The notes beneath the pieces were generated by a model. The model was not told the origin of the DNA, did not search any database, and worked only from the letters and a program-made list of their open reading frames with translations. The position numbers were made by a program, and so were the translations under genes. Shown one piece after another: positions 33,383 through 42,245 of a DNA stretch of 64,000 bases; the stretch's first letter is position 1; the number at the start of each line of letters is the position of its first letter. Source of the stretch: Canibacter zhuwentaonis (GTDB lineage: Bacteria > Actinomycetota > Actinomycetes > Actinomycetales > Microbacteriaceae); NCBI RefSeq assembly GCF_018531125.1, contig NZ_JAHDSY010000001.1. One strand, written 5' to 3'.

Positions 33383-34065
33383 TGATTAGCTTAAAAAATG
33401 TAACCAAAACTTTTAAGCAGGGCACAACCACTCTGCAGGCTCTAAAAACAACCAATTTTACGGCAGGCAGGGGTGATTTCGTTGCGATTATCGGACCGTC
33501 AGGCTCCGGCAAATCAACGTTCCTCACAATTGTCGGCGGGCTGCAGCGCGCGAGCACCGGCGAGGTTATGCTAGCCGGTGAGCGGGTGGACAACCTCAGC
33601 GCTAAAAAACGCTCTCAGATACGCTTTGAAAATCTCGGATTTATTCTACAGTCGTCATCGCTCGTGCCGTTTTTGAAGGTTGAAGAGCAGCTGCTGTTGC
33701 ACTCGAAGGTTGCGGGCACAAAGCCAGATATCGAGAAGCGGCAGCGGCTGCTGGAGAGGCTCGGGGTGCAATCGTTGACTAAGAAGTATCCTGCGGAGCT
33801 TTCGGGCGGTGAGCGGCAGCGGGTTGCAATAGCTAATGCGCTGATGCACGATCCGGAGGTTATTTTAGCGGATGAACCAACCGCTGCGCTTGATACCGAG
33901 CGAGCGCTTGAAACCGCTAAGCTGCTGCGTGATATCACCAGAGAGTACCAGCGCACAACAATTATGGTGACCCACGATCAAAGGCTACTGCAGTTCTGCA
34001 CGCGAGTGTATGAGATTCGCGACGGCGTACTCACGGAAAAACCGGAGCTCTGCGGGGTGGATTAG
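33382..34065 (+). CDS. ABC transporter ATP-binding protein, LolD/MacB type
   Basis: 227-residue ATPase partner of the upstream permease. Walker A GPSGSGKST, Q-loop LGFILQSSSLVPFL, signature LSGGERQRVAIANAL, Walker B VILADEPTAALD and switch His (VTHDQRLL) are all intact. It matches HrtA/LolD/MacB-type ATPases that power FtsX-like permeases in export or membrane-release of hydrophobic molecules. ATG 33382 overlaps the permease stop (TAATG). Confidence 0.93.
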   Translation: MISLKNVTKTFKQGTTTLQALKTTNFTAGRGDFVAIIGPSGSGKSTFLTIVGGLQRASTGEVMLAGERVDNLSAKKRSQIRFENLGFILQSSSLVPFLKVEEQLLLHSKVAGTKPDIEKRQRLLERLGVQSLTKKYPAELSGGERQRVAIANALMHDPEVILADEPTAALDTERALETAKLLRDITREYQRTTIMVTHDQRLLQFCTRVYEIRDGVLTEKPELCGVD

Positions 34066-34437
34066 ACCGTGCAGCGGCTGGTCTGTGGTGTGACTGGAGT
34101 GCGCGTGGGCGTCCGGATTCGCGCTGCCTGCCCGTCAGTATATAGCATACAGTTTGTGATACCTGCCGCGCTTTATGCGAGGTGTGCCAGGTGGCTTGCT
34201 TGTTTGCGTCCGGCAGCTGTGGTATGCTTGTTGCAGCTCTCAGCAAGCTGAGAATTGAAGCGGATAATCTCCCACCTTTTATGCACTGAGCATATTCAGG
34301 TAGTTGGCATCCCGTCGCGGTTTAACCGTGATAGCTGCAGGGTGCGGGGCGCTGTGTTGCTCTATATTTCGTTTCTTTGGTGTGCATACCGTTATGGTGA
34401 GCCGTCGCTGTCACACTTATTGTTTAAGGAGCAAGCT
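34066..34437 (+). promoter_or_regulatory. infC upstream region and leader
   Basis: 372 bp separate the ABC ATPase gene from the infC start. An open frame from 34255 joins infC but its N-terminal part shows no IF3 similarity, so I read it as untranslated leader. A short hairpin CTCAGC-AA-GCTGAG lies at about 34238-34251. Leader-based control of infC-rpmI-rplT by IF3 or L20 is known in other bacteria; I cannot identify a specific L20 site here. Confidence 0.4.
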
Positions 34438-35037
34438 ATTAGCGAACCACGCATAAACGAACGAATCCGCGTCCCAGAGGTGCGCCTGGTAGGTCCAGGA
34501 GGTGAGCAGGTTGGCGTTGTAGCGGTTAGTGTAGCGTTGCGACTTGCCCGAGAAGCTGATCTTGATCTCGTTGAGGTTGCCCCAAACTCTAAACCGCCCG
34601 TGGCCAAAATTATGGACTACGGTAAGTTTAAGTATGAGGCTGCGCAGAAAGCTAAAGAAGCTCGTCGTAATCAGGCTAATACCGTGCTGAAAGAGGTGCG
34701 GTTTAGGCTTAAAATAGACACGCACGATTATGAAACAAAAGCTAAGCGTGCGGTAGGGTTCTTAGAGTCCGGCGATAAGGTTAAAGCAATGATTCAGTTT
34801 AGAGGTCGTGAGCAGTCGCGCCCTGAGCTGGGAGTTAAACTGTTGAAGCAGTTTGCCGCAGACATTGCAGAGCACGGCGTGGTTGAATCCGCGCCGCGTA
34901 TCGACGGGCGCAATATGGTGATGGTGATTGCACCGCTGAAGAATAAGTCGGAGGCTCGCGCAAAGCAAAATGCGAAGCGCGCCGAAGAGAAAGTTAGCCG
35001 CCAGAAAGCACGCGCAGATAAAAACGCGTCTGCCTAA
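34438..35037 (+). CDS. infC: Translation initiation factor IF-3 (ATT start)
   Basis: Prevents premature 50S joining and checks the start codon. 199 residues beginning with the standard actinobacterial ISEPRINERIRVPEVRLVGPGG sequence read from an ATT codon at 34438, 8 nt after AAGGAG. A rare AUU/AUC start is classic for infC and underlies its autoregulation. The N-domain, Lys-rich linker and C-domain (LKEVRFRLKIDTHDYETKA, FRGREQSRPELG) are complete. rpmI and rplT follow. Confidence 0.95.
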   Translation: MSEPRINERIRVPEVRLVGPGGEQVGVVAVSVALRLAREADLDLVEVAPNSKPPVAKIMDYGKFKYEAAQKAKEARRNQANTVLKEVRFRLKIDTHDYETKAKRAVGFLESGDKVKAMIQFRGREQSRPELGVKLLKQFAADIAEHGVVESAPRIDGRNMVMVIAPLKNKSEARAKQNAKRAEEKVSRQKARADKNASA

Positions 35038-35093
35038 GGCGGCAAGAAAATAGTCATCGCTGTTAGCAGTGATCGTATATCAAGGAGAATCGA

Positions 35094-35288
35094 ATGAAGC
35101 AGAAAACGCACTCGGGAGCTAAAAAACGCTTTCGTGTTACAGGCAGTGGCAAAATTATGAAACAGCAAGCTGGTATGCGGCACAACCTCGAGGTTAAAGC
35201 GTCAAAGCGCAAGCGCCGTCTAAATGCGGATCAGGTGCTCGCAAAGGGCGATGTGAAGCAGGCTAAAAAGATGCTAGGGCTGTCATAG
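35094..35288 (+). CDS. rpmI: 50S ribosomal protein L35
   Basis: 64-residue, very basic ribosomal protein with the family pattern MKQKTHSGAKKRFRVTGSGK and NLEVKASKRKRRLN. AAGGAGAATCGA precedes the ATG. It lies between infC and rplT as in most bacteria. Confidence 0.98.
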   Translation: MKQKTHSGAKKRFRVTGSGKIMKQQAGMRHNLEVKASKRKRRLNADQVLAKGDVKQAKKMLGLS

Positions 35289-35338
35289 TCCGCTTTCCCG
35301 GGTAAACCACAAGAATTATTAAGTAAGGAAAATCAGCA

Positions 35339-35725
35339 ATGGCAAGAGTAAAAAGAGCTGTTAATGCTCACAAGAAGCGTCGCACAGTTCTCGAGCGCGC
35401 ACAGGGATATCGCGGTCAGCGGTCGCGTCTTTACCGTAAGGCTAAAGAGCAGCTGCTGCACTCATACGTTTATGCGTATAACGACCGCCGTAAAAACAAG
35501 GGTAATTTCCGTCGCCTCTGGATTCAGCGTATTAACGCAGGCGCACGTGCAAACGGTTTGACATACAACCGGTTTATTCAGGGTCTAAGTCTGGCGGGCA
35601 TTGAGGTTGATCGTCGGATGCTTGCAGAGCTTGCAACCAACGAGCCAAACACCTTTGCACAGTTGGTAAAACTGGCTAAAGAAGCGCTCCCGGCAGACAC
35701 CTCTGCTCCTAAAACAGACGCTTAA
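35339..35725 (+). CDS. rplT: 50S ribosomal protein L20
   Basis: 128-residue L20, essential for early 50S assembly and, in other bacteria, a repressor of its own operon. The family blocks are present: MARVKRAVNAHKKRRTVLE, KGYRGQRSRLYRKAKEQ-type segment, RRLWIQRINAGAR and YNRFIQGL. AAGGAAAATCAGCA precedes the ATG. A hairpin terminator follows. Confidence 0.98.
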   Translation: MARVKRAVNAHKKRRTVLERAQGYRGQRSRLYRKAKEQLLHSYVYAYNDRRKNKGNFRRLWIQRINAGARANGLTYNRFIQGLSLAGIEVDRRMLAELATNEPNTFAQLVKLAKEALPADTSAPKTDA

Positions 35726-35773
35726 CTATTAGGCTTAAGAGCTGCTTACAGTTTTGACTGTGAGTAATCTTAA

Positions 35774-35807
35774 AGAGTGGCTTACGGCTTTGGCTGTGAG
35801 CCACTCT
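35774..35807 (+). terminator. Hairpin after rplT (second of a duplicated pair)
   Basis: AGAGTGGCT and AGCCACTCT form a 9-bp stem, with inner pairing in TACGGCTTTGGCTGTG. A very similar, weaker hairpin lies just upstream at about 35738-35770 (GCTTACAGTTTTGACTGTGAG), so the element is a tandem duplicate. There is no long U-tract. Confidence 0.55.
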
Positions 35808-35927
35808 GCTGTGCTAGCACGAGTATATTCCAGCAGTTTTGTCGCCCGTCTCTCTCGAGCGAGGTTTAAACGGTAGTATTGCCTGCGCTAGATTTAAGAT
35901 TGACTAAAACAGAGAGAGAGGTTAAGC

Positions 35928-36728
35928 GTGATCGACAATCCCAAAGCCGAGCAGATCAGAAAAGCGCGCCAGCTACTGCGCAAAAAAGAGCGGCTACAGC
36001 AGAATAAATTCTTAGTAGAGGGTCCGCACGCCGTAACCGAACTGTTGAGTGCCAGCGTGGGCGTGCCGCTGGTTATCTATATAACCCTTGCCGCGCGAGC
36101 GGCTCGTCCGCTGCTCGGCAGGCTGGCTGATAAACGCCGCGTGCGTGTTGAAACGGTTACCGAGCAGGTTATAGCCGAGCTTAGCGACACAGTGACTCCG
36201 CAGGGCGTTGTTGCGATTGCAGAGATTCAAAACGCCACGCTGGCAAAAATTTTCACCCCGGCAGCGTCGCTCGTGGCGGTGCTGCACGGGGTGCAAGACC
36301 CTGGCAATGCTGGCACCGTGCTGCGGGTTGCTGATGCAAGCGGGGCGGACGGCGTGATTTTCACAGGGGCCGGAGTTGATCCGTGGCATCCGAAGGTGTT
36401 GCGCGCCACAACAGGATCTATTTTCCACCTGCCAGTTGCTGCAGTTGGCGACATTGACACTGTGCTTCACGCCGCCACGCAGGCGGGGCTAATAACGGTT
36501 GCAACCGACCTTGCGGGGGCTGATTTGAATCCGACGGATCAGCTGTTCAAAAACCCGGTGTGCTGGGTATTTGGTAATGAAGCGCAGGGGCTTGACAGAT
36601 CCGCCAGAGAAAAATGCGAGACATCACGCAAGCTCCCGATATACGGCGCGGCAGAGTCGCTGAACATCGCAACCGCGGCATCGGTGTGCCTGTACATCAG
36701 CGCGTTCGGTTGTCGGAGCGGTAGCTAG
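35928..36728 (+). CDS. SpoU-family (TrmH) RNA methyltransferase
   Basis: 2'-O-ribose methyltransferase for rRNA or tRNA. The 266-residue protein has an N-terminal substrate-binding domain (KERLQQNKFLVEGPHAVTELL) and the knotted SPOUT domain with LHGVQDPGNAGTVLRVADASGADGVI (motif 1), VFGNEAQGLD (motif 2) and LPIYGAAESLNIATAASVCLY (motif 3). Its position after rplT matches actinobacteria. GTG start. The 3' end overlaps copC tail-to-tail by 32 bp. Confidence 0.94.
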   Translation: MIDNPKAEQIRKARQLLRKKERLQQNKFLVEGPHAVTELLSASVGVPLVIYITLAARAARPLLGRLADKRRVRVETVTEQVIAELSDTVTPQGVVAIAEIQNATLAKIFTPAASLVAVLHGVQDPGNAGTVLRVADASGADGVIFTGAGVDPWHPKVLRATTGSIFHLPVAAVGDIDTVLHAATQAGLITVATDLAGADLNPTDQLFKNPVCWVFGNEAQGLDRSAREKCETSRKLPIYGAAESLNIATAASVCLYISAFGCRSGS

Positions 36729-37317
36729 GGGATTGTTTCCCCTCAGCTGGGTAACTACCTGCTTTTCGGCGCAGCAGCAGAAACACCAGCGCGCCGCCGA
36801 TAGTGGTTGCGCAAAGAGCAATAGCTAGCGGCAGACTAAACTTTATCCATGGCATACCTTGTGGTGGCACGGCTGCCGTCTGCTCTGCTGATTCGTGCGC
36901 AATCACGTCGCTGCTGCTAACGCTGCCAACACCAAATTTAAATGACCCCTCGATCGGATGCCCGTCGGAGGAAACAACACGCCAGTTCACAACGTAAACG
37001 CCGTCTGCTGCGCCTTTGATCTTAGCAGCGAAATCCTGCGTTACAGTGTTGCGGTTAATTTTTGGAACACCGTTTGAAACAATCTCACCCGTGGCGTTTT
37101 TAATCTCAACTACGGTGCCCTCGTTGGTGTTAATAACATCGTTATTGAAAGTGAGCGATATTTTTTCGGGGGCTGCTGCGGCAACGCTGTTTGCAACCGG
37201 GTCTGTTACAACTAGCTTATCGTGAGAGTGCGCGGAGGTTATATTAGAGGCGAGCAAAAGCACTGTTATTGCTGCGATGGCAACTATAACGGCGGCGGAT
37301 TTTTTAATTAACTGCAT
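36697..37317 (-). CDS. Copper-resistance protein CopC-like, membrane anchored
   Basis: A 206-residue exported protein with an N-terminal signal helix (residues 9-29, SAHSHDK after cleavage), a CopC beta-sandwich (about 30-130; KLVVTDPVANS start, NWRVVSSDGHPIEGSFKF end) and one C-terminal membrane helix (about 155-180) with a basic tail. The mature N-terminal His-Ser-His and the SSDGHP His suit Cu(II) binding. CopD is not adjacent. Overlaps the methyltransferase gene at its 3' end. Confidence 0.9.
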   Translation of the reverse strand: MQLIKKSAAVIVAIAAITVLLLASNITSAHSHDKLVVTDPVANSVAAAAPEKISLTFNNDVINTNEGTVVEIKNATGEIVSNGVPKINRNTVTQDFAAKIKGAADGVYVVNWRVVSSDGHPIEGSFKFGVGSVSSSDVIAHESAEQTAAVPPQGMPWIKFSLPLAIALCATTIGGALVFLLLRRKAGSYPAEGKQSPSYRSDNRTR

Positions 37318-37489
37318 GATTTCCTTTAGGTTAATTTAGAGAATAAAACGATTCAGAAGCGGGGTAACGATGTAGAACCGTGATAAACGCGTTGTTGCTT
37401 GCAATGACTGCAGTGAAGCGCAAAAGCTCTTTGCACGCGCCCAATTATAGTCGCCTATTTTGTGATTGCCGTGCTTAAACTTTTAAAAG

Positions 37490-37498
37490 TTATCCACA
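37490..37498 (+). promoter_or_regulatory. Single consensus DnaA box upstream of pheS
   Basis: TTATCCACA, an exact DnaA-box consensus, lies 54 bp upstream of the probable pheS start at 37552. A single 9-mer can occur by chance, though this is the only other perfect box I noticed in the window besides the 3945-3975 pair. Confidence 0.35.
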
Positions 37499-37551
37499 AT
37501 CTTTGCGGTGTTGAGCATATCGTTCCTATTCCTCGGCTAAAATTATTTACT

Positions 37552-38589
37552 GTGCAAAACGAAAACCCAATTACAGAGTCTGCCGTGCAAACAGCGGTTG
37601 CTGCGGCAGTTGCTGCTTTTAGCGATGCCGCCAGTTTAGTAACCCTAAAACTCGCGAAAGCAGAGCATCTGGGTGAGAAGAGCGTAATTGCCAAGCTCAA
37701 CTCTCTGATGCGCGAGGTACCCAAGGCTGAAAAAGCCGTCACAGGCAAACTTATGGGGCAGGCGCGTGCGCAGGTAGAAAAGGTTTATGCGGCGCGCGAG
37801 GGTGAGCTTGCGCAGGAAGCAGCCGCAGCGCAGCTTGCTGCAGAAGCCGTTGATGTGACTGCGGCACCGATCCGCCGCCAAATAGGCGGCAGGCATCCGT
37901 TGGCGCAGCTGCAGGAAGACATTGTGGATAGTTTCGTTGCGATGGGCTGGGAGGTTGCAGAAGGGCCAGAGCTTGAGCACGAGTGGTACAATTTTGACGC
38001 GCTCGGCTTTGATCAGGATCATCCGGCGCGCGCCGAAGCAGATACTTTCTATATTGCGGATGCACCGCAGCTGCTCCTGCGCACGCACACTTCACCCGTG
38101 CAGAGCCGTGCGCTTTTGAGCCGTGAGCTGCCGCTTTACATAGTCGCTCCGGGCAGGGTTTATCGCACTGACGAGCTTGACGCAACGCACACGCCCGTAT
38201 TTCACCAGATCGAGGGAATTGCGGTTGATAAAGGTTTAACGATGGCGCATCTAAAAGGCACGCTTGAGCATTTTGCGCGGCGGATGTTTGGAGACGATGC
38301 AAAAATCAGGCTGCGCCCCAATTTTTTTCCGTTCACAGAGCCGAGTGCTGAGATGGACGTGTGGTTTCCTAATGCGCGCGGCGGCGCTCGCTGGATAGAA
38401 TGGGGCGGCTGTGGCATGGTTGATCCGAATGTACTGCTCGCTGCGGGGATTGATCCCGAGGAATATCAGGGTTTTGCCTTTGGTATGGGAATTGAACGCA
38501 CTCTGCAGTTTAGAAACGGCATTAACGATATGCGTGACATGGTTGAGGGCGATGTGCGGTTTAACGCACAGTTTGGAGGGCTTGTATAA
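37552..38589 (+). CDS. pheS: Phenylalanyl-tRNA synthetase alpha subunit
   Basis: Catalytic subunit of the alpha2-beta2 enzyme. N-terminal coiled coil (about 1-80), then class II motifs: GRHPLAQLQEDIVDSFVAMGWEVAEGPELE, LLRTHTSPVQSRAL, FHQIEG (motif 2 region), and GFAFGMGIERT (motif 3). I take GTG 37552 as start because family similarity begins there; the frame is open back to 37462. A TAAAAT box sits 8 nt before the GTG with no Shine-Dalgarno, suggesting a leaderless mRNA. Its stop overlaps pheT by one base. Confidence 0.95.
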   Translation: MQNENPITESAVQTAVAAAVAAFSDAASLVTLKLAKAEHLGEKSVIAKLNSLMREVPKAEKAVTGKLMGQARAQVEKVYAAREGELAQEAAAAQLAAEAVDVTAAPIRRQIGGRHPLAQLQEDIVDSFVAMGWEVAEGPELEHEWYNFDALGFDQDHPARAEADTFYIADAPQLLLRTHTSPVQSRALLSRELPLYIVAPGRVYRTDELDATHTPVFHQIEGIAVDKGLTMAHLKGTLEHFARRMFGDDAKIRLRPNFFPFTEPSAEMDVWFPNARGGARWIEWGGCGMVDPNVLLAAGIDPEEYQGFAFGMGIERTLQFRNGINDMRDMVEGDVRFNAQFGGLV

Positions 38590-41126
38590 TGCGTATCCCA
38601 CTGAGCTGGTTGAATGAGCAGACACCGCTTGTGGCAGCGGATCTTAAGAGCGTGCATGCCGCTCTCGTACAAGTCGGGTTTGAAGAAGAAGCAACGCACA
38701 GCTTTGAGATAAGCGGTCCGGTTGTTGTTGGCGAGGTGCTTTCGCGCGAGCCAGAAGAGCACTCGAACGGTAAAACTATTAACTGGTGCCGGGTGCGGGT
38801 TGCGCAGCCCGGTGCGCTCGCTGCAGATGGCGGTGCCCACGAGCGTGGGATTGTGTGCGGCGCGCATAACTTTGACGTTGGCGATAGGGTCGTTGTGGCT
38901 TTGCCCGGCGCGGTTCTGCCGGGCGGATTTGTGATTGCGGCGCGTAAAACATACGGTCACGTGTCTGACGGTATGCTGGCGGCGGCGAGTGAGCTTGGGC
39001 TGGGCGATGTTGGCAGCGGAATTATTGTGCTGCAGCAGCTCGGTCTTAAGGCAGAGATCGGCACGGACGCGCTAGAACTGCTGGGGCTGCGTGATAGCGC
39101 TGTTGAAATTAACGTGACTCCTGACCGCGGTTATGCTTTTAGTGTGCGAGGTGTTGCTCGCGAGTATTCGCACGCAACCGGTGCGCAGTACACTGATCCG
39201 GCAATTGCTCTCACAGAGCGTGCCAGGGTCGTGCAGGCGCAAGGTCTCGAGGTGGAATTAGCGGATCAAGCTCCAATTCGTGGGCGGCGCGCTGTGAGCG
39301 GGTTTATCACAAGGCTGCTTACTAATGTGAGAGCTGATACCCCAACTCCGCAGCTGATTTTGTCAAGGCTTGTGCTTGCCGGGCAGCGCAGCACCGGCAT
39401 AGTGAGCGATTTGGCCAACTATGTGATGCTCGAACTTGGTAATCCGCTGCACACCTACGATGCCGCCAAAATTGACGGGAAGATTACGGTGCGCAGGGCT
39501 GTTGCTGGCGAAGAGCTACTGACCCTTGACGGGGTGACGCGTAAACTCCACCCAGAGGATCTTGTAATCGCCGATAATTCCGGTGTTATTGGGCTTGCCG
39601 GAGTGATGGGCGGTGAGCGTACTAAAGTCACTGCGGTAACAACAGAGGTGCTAATTGAGGCGGCTAATTTTGATCCTGTATCAGTTGCCCGCACCGCGCG
39701 GCGGCACAAGCTGCCGAGCGAGGCTGCAAAGCGTTTTGAGCGTGGTGTTGATCCGTTTGTTGCTGAGGTGGCAGCGCAGCGTATGGCTGAGCTGCTTGTG
39801 ACGTACGCGGGCGCAACGCTCACAGAGACCGGCTCCAAAGATGTTGCGGAATTTAAGCTGCGGGAGATTCTGCTGCAGCCAGGGTATATTGCAAACCTAA
39901 TTGGTATTTCATACTCCGAGGAGCAGATTATTGAGTCGCTGCGGCTTATCGGGTGTGATACGCGAGAGAGTGCGGTCGGGCTTGTTGTGACACCTCCTAG
40001 CTGGCGCAGTGATCTGAGCCGCCCGGCAGATCTTGCCGAGGAGGTGGTGCGGATCACCGGGTACGAGCATATTCCGGCAATTTTGCCGGTGGCTCCTCCC
40101 GGGCGAGGTTTAACCAGGGCGCAAAAGCTGCGCCGCACCGTGGCTCGCACAGTAACGGCCTTTGGTTTAACAGAGGTGCAGTGTTACCCGTTTGTGAGCG
40201 CAAAACAGCTTGCCGTGTTTGATGAATCACCGTTAACGGCTGCAATTTCTGCGACCAAACCGGGCGTTGCTGTGAAGCTGGGGAATCCGCTTGACGGGCA
40301 AACTCCGTTTTTGCGCAAATCGCTGCTACCGGGCTTGGTTCTTGCCGCGCAGCGTAACAATTCACGAGGACTCACCAACCTGGCATTGGCTGAGTTTGGC
40401 AGTGTGTTTTTGCCGGCGGGCGAGGTTGTGCTGCCGCCAACTCCGCCGCTTGCAGCGCGCCCTGATGAGGCTGTTCTTAACGCCATAAAAGAGGCTATTC
40501 CAGCGCAGCCGGTGCACGCAGTGGGTCTATTTACGGGGAGTGCTGAAACTCAGGGAGTTTGGCAGCAGGAACGTGAATACGACTGGCGCGACGCGCTCGA
40601 TGCCGCCCGTGCTGCTGTTTCCGCAGTTGGCGCGCAGCTAACTGTGACGCAGGGCACACACCCCGCGTTTCACCCCGGGCGTACCGCCGTGCTCAGCGTT
40701 TCAGGAGAGCACATCGGTTTTGCGGGCGAGTTGCTGCCCGAGTTGGTTGCAGCGTCACACCTGCCGCACCGGGTGAGCGTGTTTGAGCTTGATCTGAGCC
40801 TGCTAATCAAGCTTGCGCCACGTGCGGTGACAACAGCGCAGCTGAGCACGTATCCCGCAGCAACTCAAGACTTGACCCTGCAGGTTGCTGAGCACACACC
40901 AAGCTCTGTTGTTGAGGAGGCTGTTGCGGAGGGCGCGGGGGAGCTGCTCGAAAATATTAGACTCGTTGCAGACTACCGGGGCGCTGTTGCGCAGACGGGT
41001 AAAAAAGCGCTCACCTTTAGTCTCAGATTTAGGGCGGCGGATCGCACCCTCGAGGCCAAAGAAGCATCCGCTGCCAAAATGGAGGGTGTTGCGCGTGCAT
41101 ACGAGGTCACGGGCGCTACGCTGTAA
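38589..41126 (+). CDS. pheT: Phenylalanyl-tRNA synthetase beta subunit
   Basis: The 845-residue partner of PheS. In order: N-terminal OB/EMAP-like tRNA-binding domain (about 40-150), B3/B4 editing domain (200-390, GNPLHTYDAAKI), B5 (400-475), the catalytic-like core (485-700), and the C-terminal ferredoxin-fold anticodon-binding domain (STYPAATQDLTLQV; about 755-845). Length is normal. ATG overlaps the pheS stop (TAATG). Confidence 0.97.
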   Translation: MRIPLSWLNEQTPLVAADLKSVHAALVQVGFEEEATHSFEISGPVVVGEVLSREPEEHSNGKTINWCRVRVAQPGALAADGGAHERGIVCGAHNFDVGDRVVVALPGAVLPGGFVIAARKTYGHVSDGMLAAASELGLGDVGSGIIVLQQLGLKAEIGTDALELLGLRDSAVEINVTPDRGYAFSVRGVAREYSHATGAQYTDPAIALTERARVVQAQGLEVELADQAPIRGRRAVSGFITRLLTNVRADTPTPQLILSRLVLAGQRSTGIVSDLANYVMLELGNPLHTYDAAKIDGKITVRRAVAGEELLTLDGVTRKLHPEDLVIADNSGVIGLAGVMGGERTKVTAVTTEVLIEAANFDPVSVARTARRHKLPSEAAKRFERGVDPFVAEVAAQRMAELLVTYAGATLTETGSKDVAEFKLREILLQPGYIANLIGISYSEEQIIESLRLIGCDTRESAVGLVVTPPSWRSDLSRPADLAEEVVRITGYEHIPAILPVAPPGRGLTRAQKLRRTVARTVTAFGLTEVQCYPFVSAKQLAVFDESPLTAAISATKPGVAVKLGNPLDGQTPFLRKSLLPGLVLAAQRNNSRGLTNLALAEFGSVFLPAGEVVLPPTPPLAARPDEAVLNAIKEAIPAQPVHAVGLFTGSAETQGVWQQEREYDWRDALDAARAAVSAVGAQLTVTQGTHPAFHPGRTAVLSVSGEHIGFAGELLPELVAASHLPHRVSVFELDLSLLIKLAPRAVTTAQLSTYPAATQDLTLQVAEHTPSSVVEEAVAEGAGELLENIRLVADYRGAVAQTGKKALTFSLRFRAADRTLEAKEASAAKMEGVARAYEVTGATL

Positions 41127-41157
41127 CCCTGTCAACTTGTGAGGGCGGTGAACGCTG

Positions 41158-41712
41158 ATGCCACTGCAAGCGGTGCTCGCTACGCTGTTTTGTGTGTACC
41201 CGTTGCTGGTAGCTCCTGTGCTCTGGCGAATTATGATAACAGACATAGAGGAAATGCGGATTGCCAACCGTGACACCGCGCAACTGTATTTGTTCACCAG
41301 CGCCGTGGTGGCGCTGGGGGTTGTTATTGTGGGTGTTGTAGCTGGCACAAACGCGGCGGCACCTGGCGGGCAGTGCCAGACTGTGATGGTGCTTGTGGAG
41401 TCGGTTACTGTGGCGGCTGTGCTAGCTGTAGCGGTGGCGCTTTTGGGGCTCTGCGCGAGCTTTATAAGCAGAAATAAGGTTGGTTTTGGCGACACCAAGC
41501 TGTTACCGCTGCTCGTATTTGTTGCGGCGTTAGTTGGCGGGGTGGAGGCTGTTTTGGTTTTTGCCGCAGTGACCGCTGTTGCGCTCGCGCTAACCCTTGT
41601 AGTGCGGGCGCAATGGGTCAAGCTTGGCGGTGTTCCTGCCGCGCCTGCGCTGGTTATTGGCTTCTGCTGTGCGTATTTTGTTGGAGGTGTGGAAAAGCTG
41701 CTGCAGTTTTAG
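41158..41712 (+). CDS. Prepilin-peptidase-like (A24) membrane aspartyl protease
   Basis: A 184-residue, six-helix membrane protein. The two catalytic Asp motifs of type IV prepilin peptidases are visible: Asp in MITDIEEMRIANRD (near residue 23) and GxGD as VGFGDTKLLPLL (near 110). It lacks the cytosolic N-methylation domain, like short A24 (TadV/CpaA-type) enzymes. No pilin, pilus ATPase or tad gene is nearby, so its substrate must lie elsewhere or the gene is orphaned. It starts 31 bp after pheT. Confidence 0.8.
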   Translation: MPLQAVLATLFCVYPLLVAPVLWRIMITDIEEMRIANRDTAQLYLFTSAVVALGVVIVGVVAGTNAAAPGGQCQTVMVLVESVTVAAVLAVAVALLGLCASFISRNKVGFGDTKLLPLLVFVAALVGGVEAVLVFAAVTAVALALTLVVRAQWVKLGGVPAAPALVIGFCCAYFVGGVEKLLQF

Positions 41713-41808
41713 CTTTGCGGTGTACAATCGTAATTGTTTCAGTGTTTAGAACCGCGCTTATATCCGCCCCGTTTTGGCAGTTAAAACCCCCGACTGTAAG
41801 GAGAAAAC

Positions 41809-42126
41809 ATGACATACGTGATTGCTTTGCCGTGTGTAGATGTTAAAGATCGCGCCTGCGTTGATGAGTGTCCGGTGGATTGCATTTACGAGGGCGAGCG
41901 GATGCTGTACATTCACCCAGACGAGTGCGTTGACTGCGGCGCGTGCGAGCCTGTGTGCCCGGTTGAAGCTATTTATTACGAAGACGACCTGCCCGATGAG
42001 TGGGAGCAGTATTACAACGTAAACGTCGAGTTCTTTGACGAAATTGGCTCTCCCGGAGGCGCTGCAAAAGTCGATGCCTATGATTTTGATCATCCGCTAG
42101 TTGCGGTGCTGCCAAAACAGCAGTAG
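41809..42126 (+). CDS. fdxA: 7Fe (3Fe-4S/4Fe-4S) ferredoxin
   Basis: Small electron carrier of 105 residues. Cys residues fall in CVDVKDRACVDECPVDCI and CVDCGACEPVCPVEAI, the pattern of seven-iron ferredoxins with one 3Fe-4S and one 4Fe-4S cluster, followed by the acidic YYEDDLPDEW segment typical of actinobacterial FdxA. AAGGAGAAAAC precedes the ATG. The gene stands alone. Confidence 0.95.
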   Translation: MTYVIALPCVDVKDRACVDECPVDCIYEGERMLYIHPDECVDCGACEPVCPVEAIYYEDDLPDEWEQYYNVNVEFFDEIGSPGGAAKVDAYDFDHPLVAVLPKQQ

Positions 42127-42245
42127 CGGATAGCAGCTATTAGCCGCAAGTTTTAGATTTAACAGTTTTTTCGAGTAGGCTAGTAGCGTCCATATGTTTA
42201 TATATTCTATTAGCGGTTTTTTGTGCAGGGAGGAATACAAAAACT

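Noticed and set aside
34255..34437. N-terminal extension of infC from a start at 34255
   Set aside because: The 61 extra residues have no resemblance to IF3, and the conserved start lies at an ATT codon preceded by AAGGAG.
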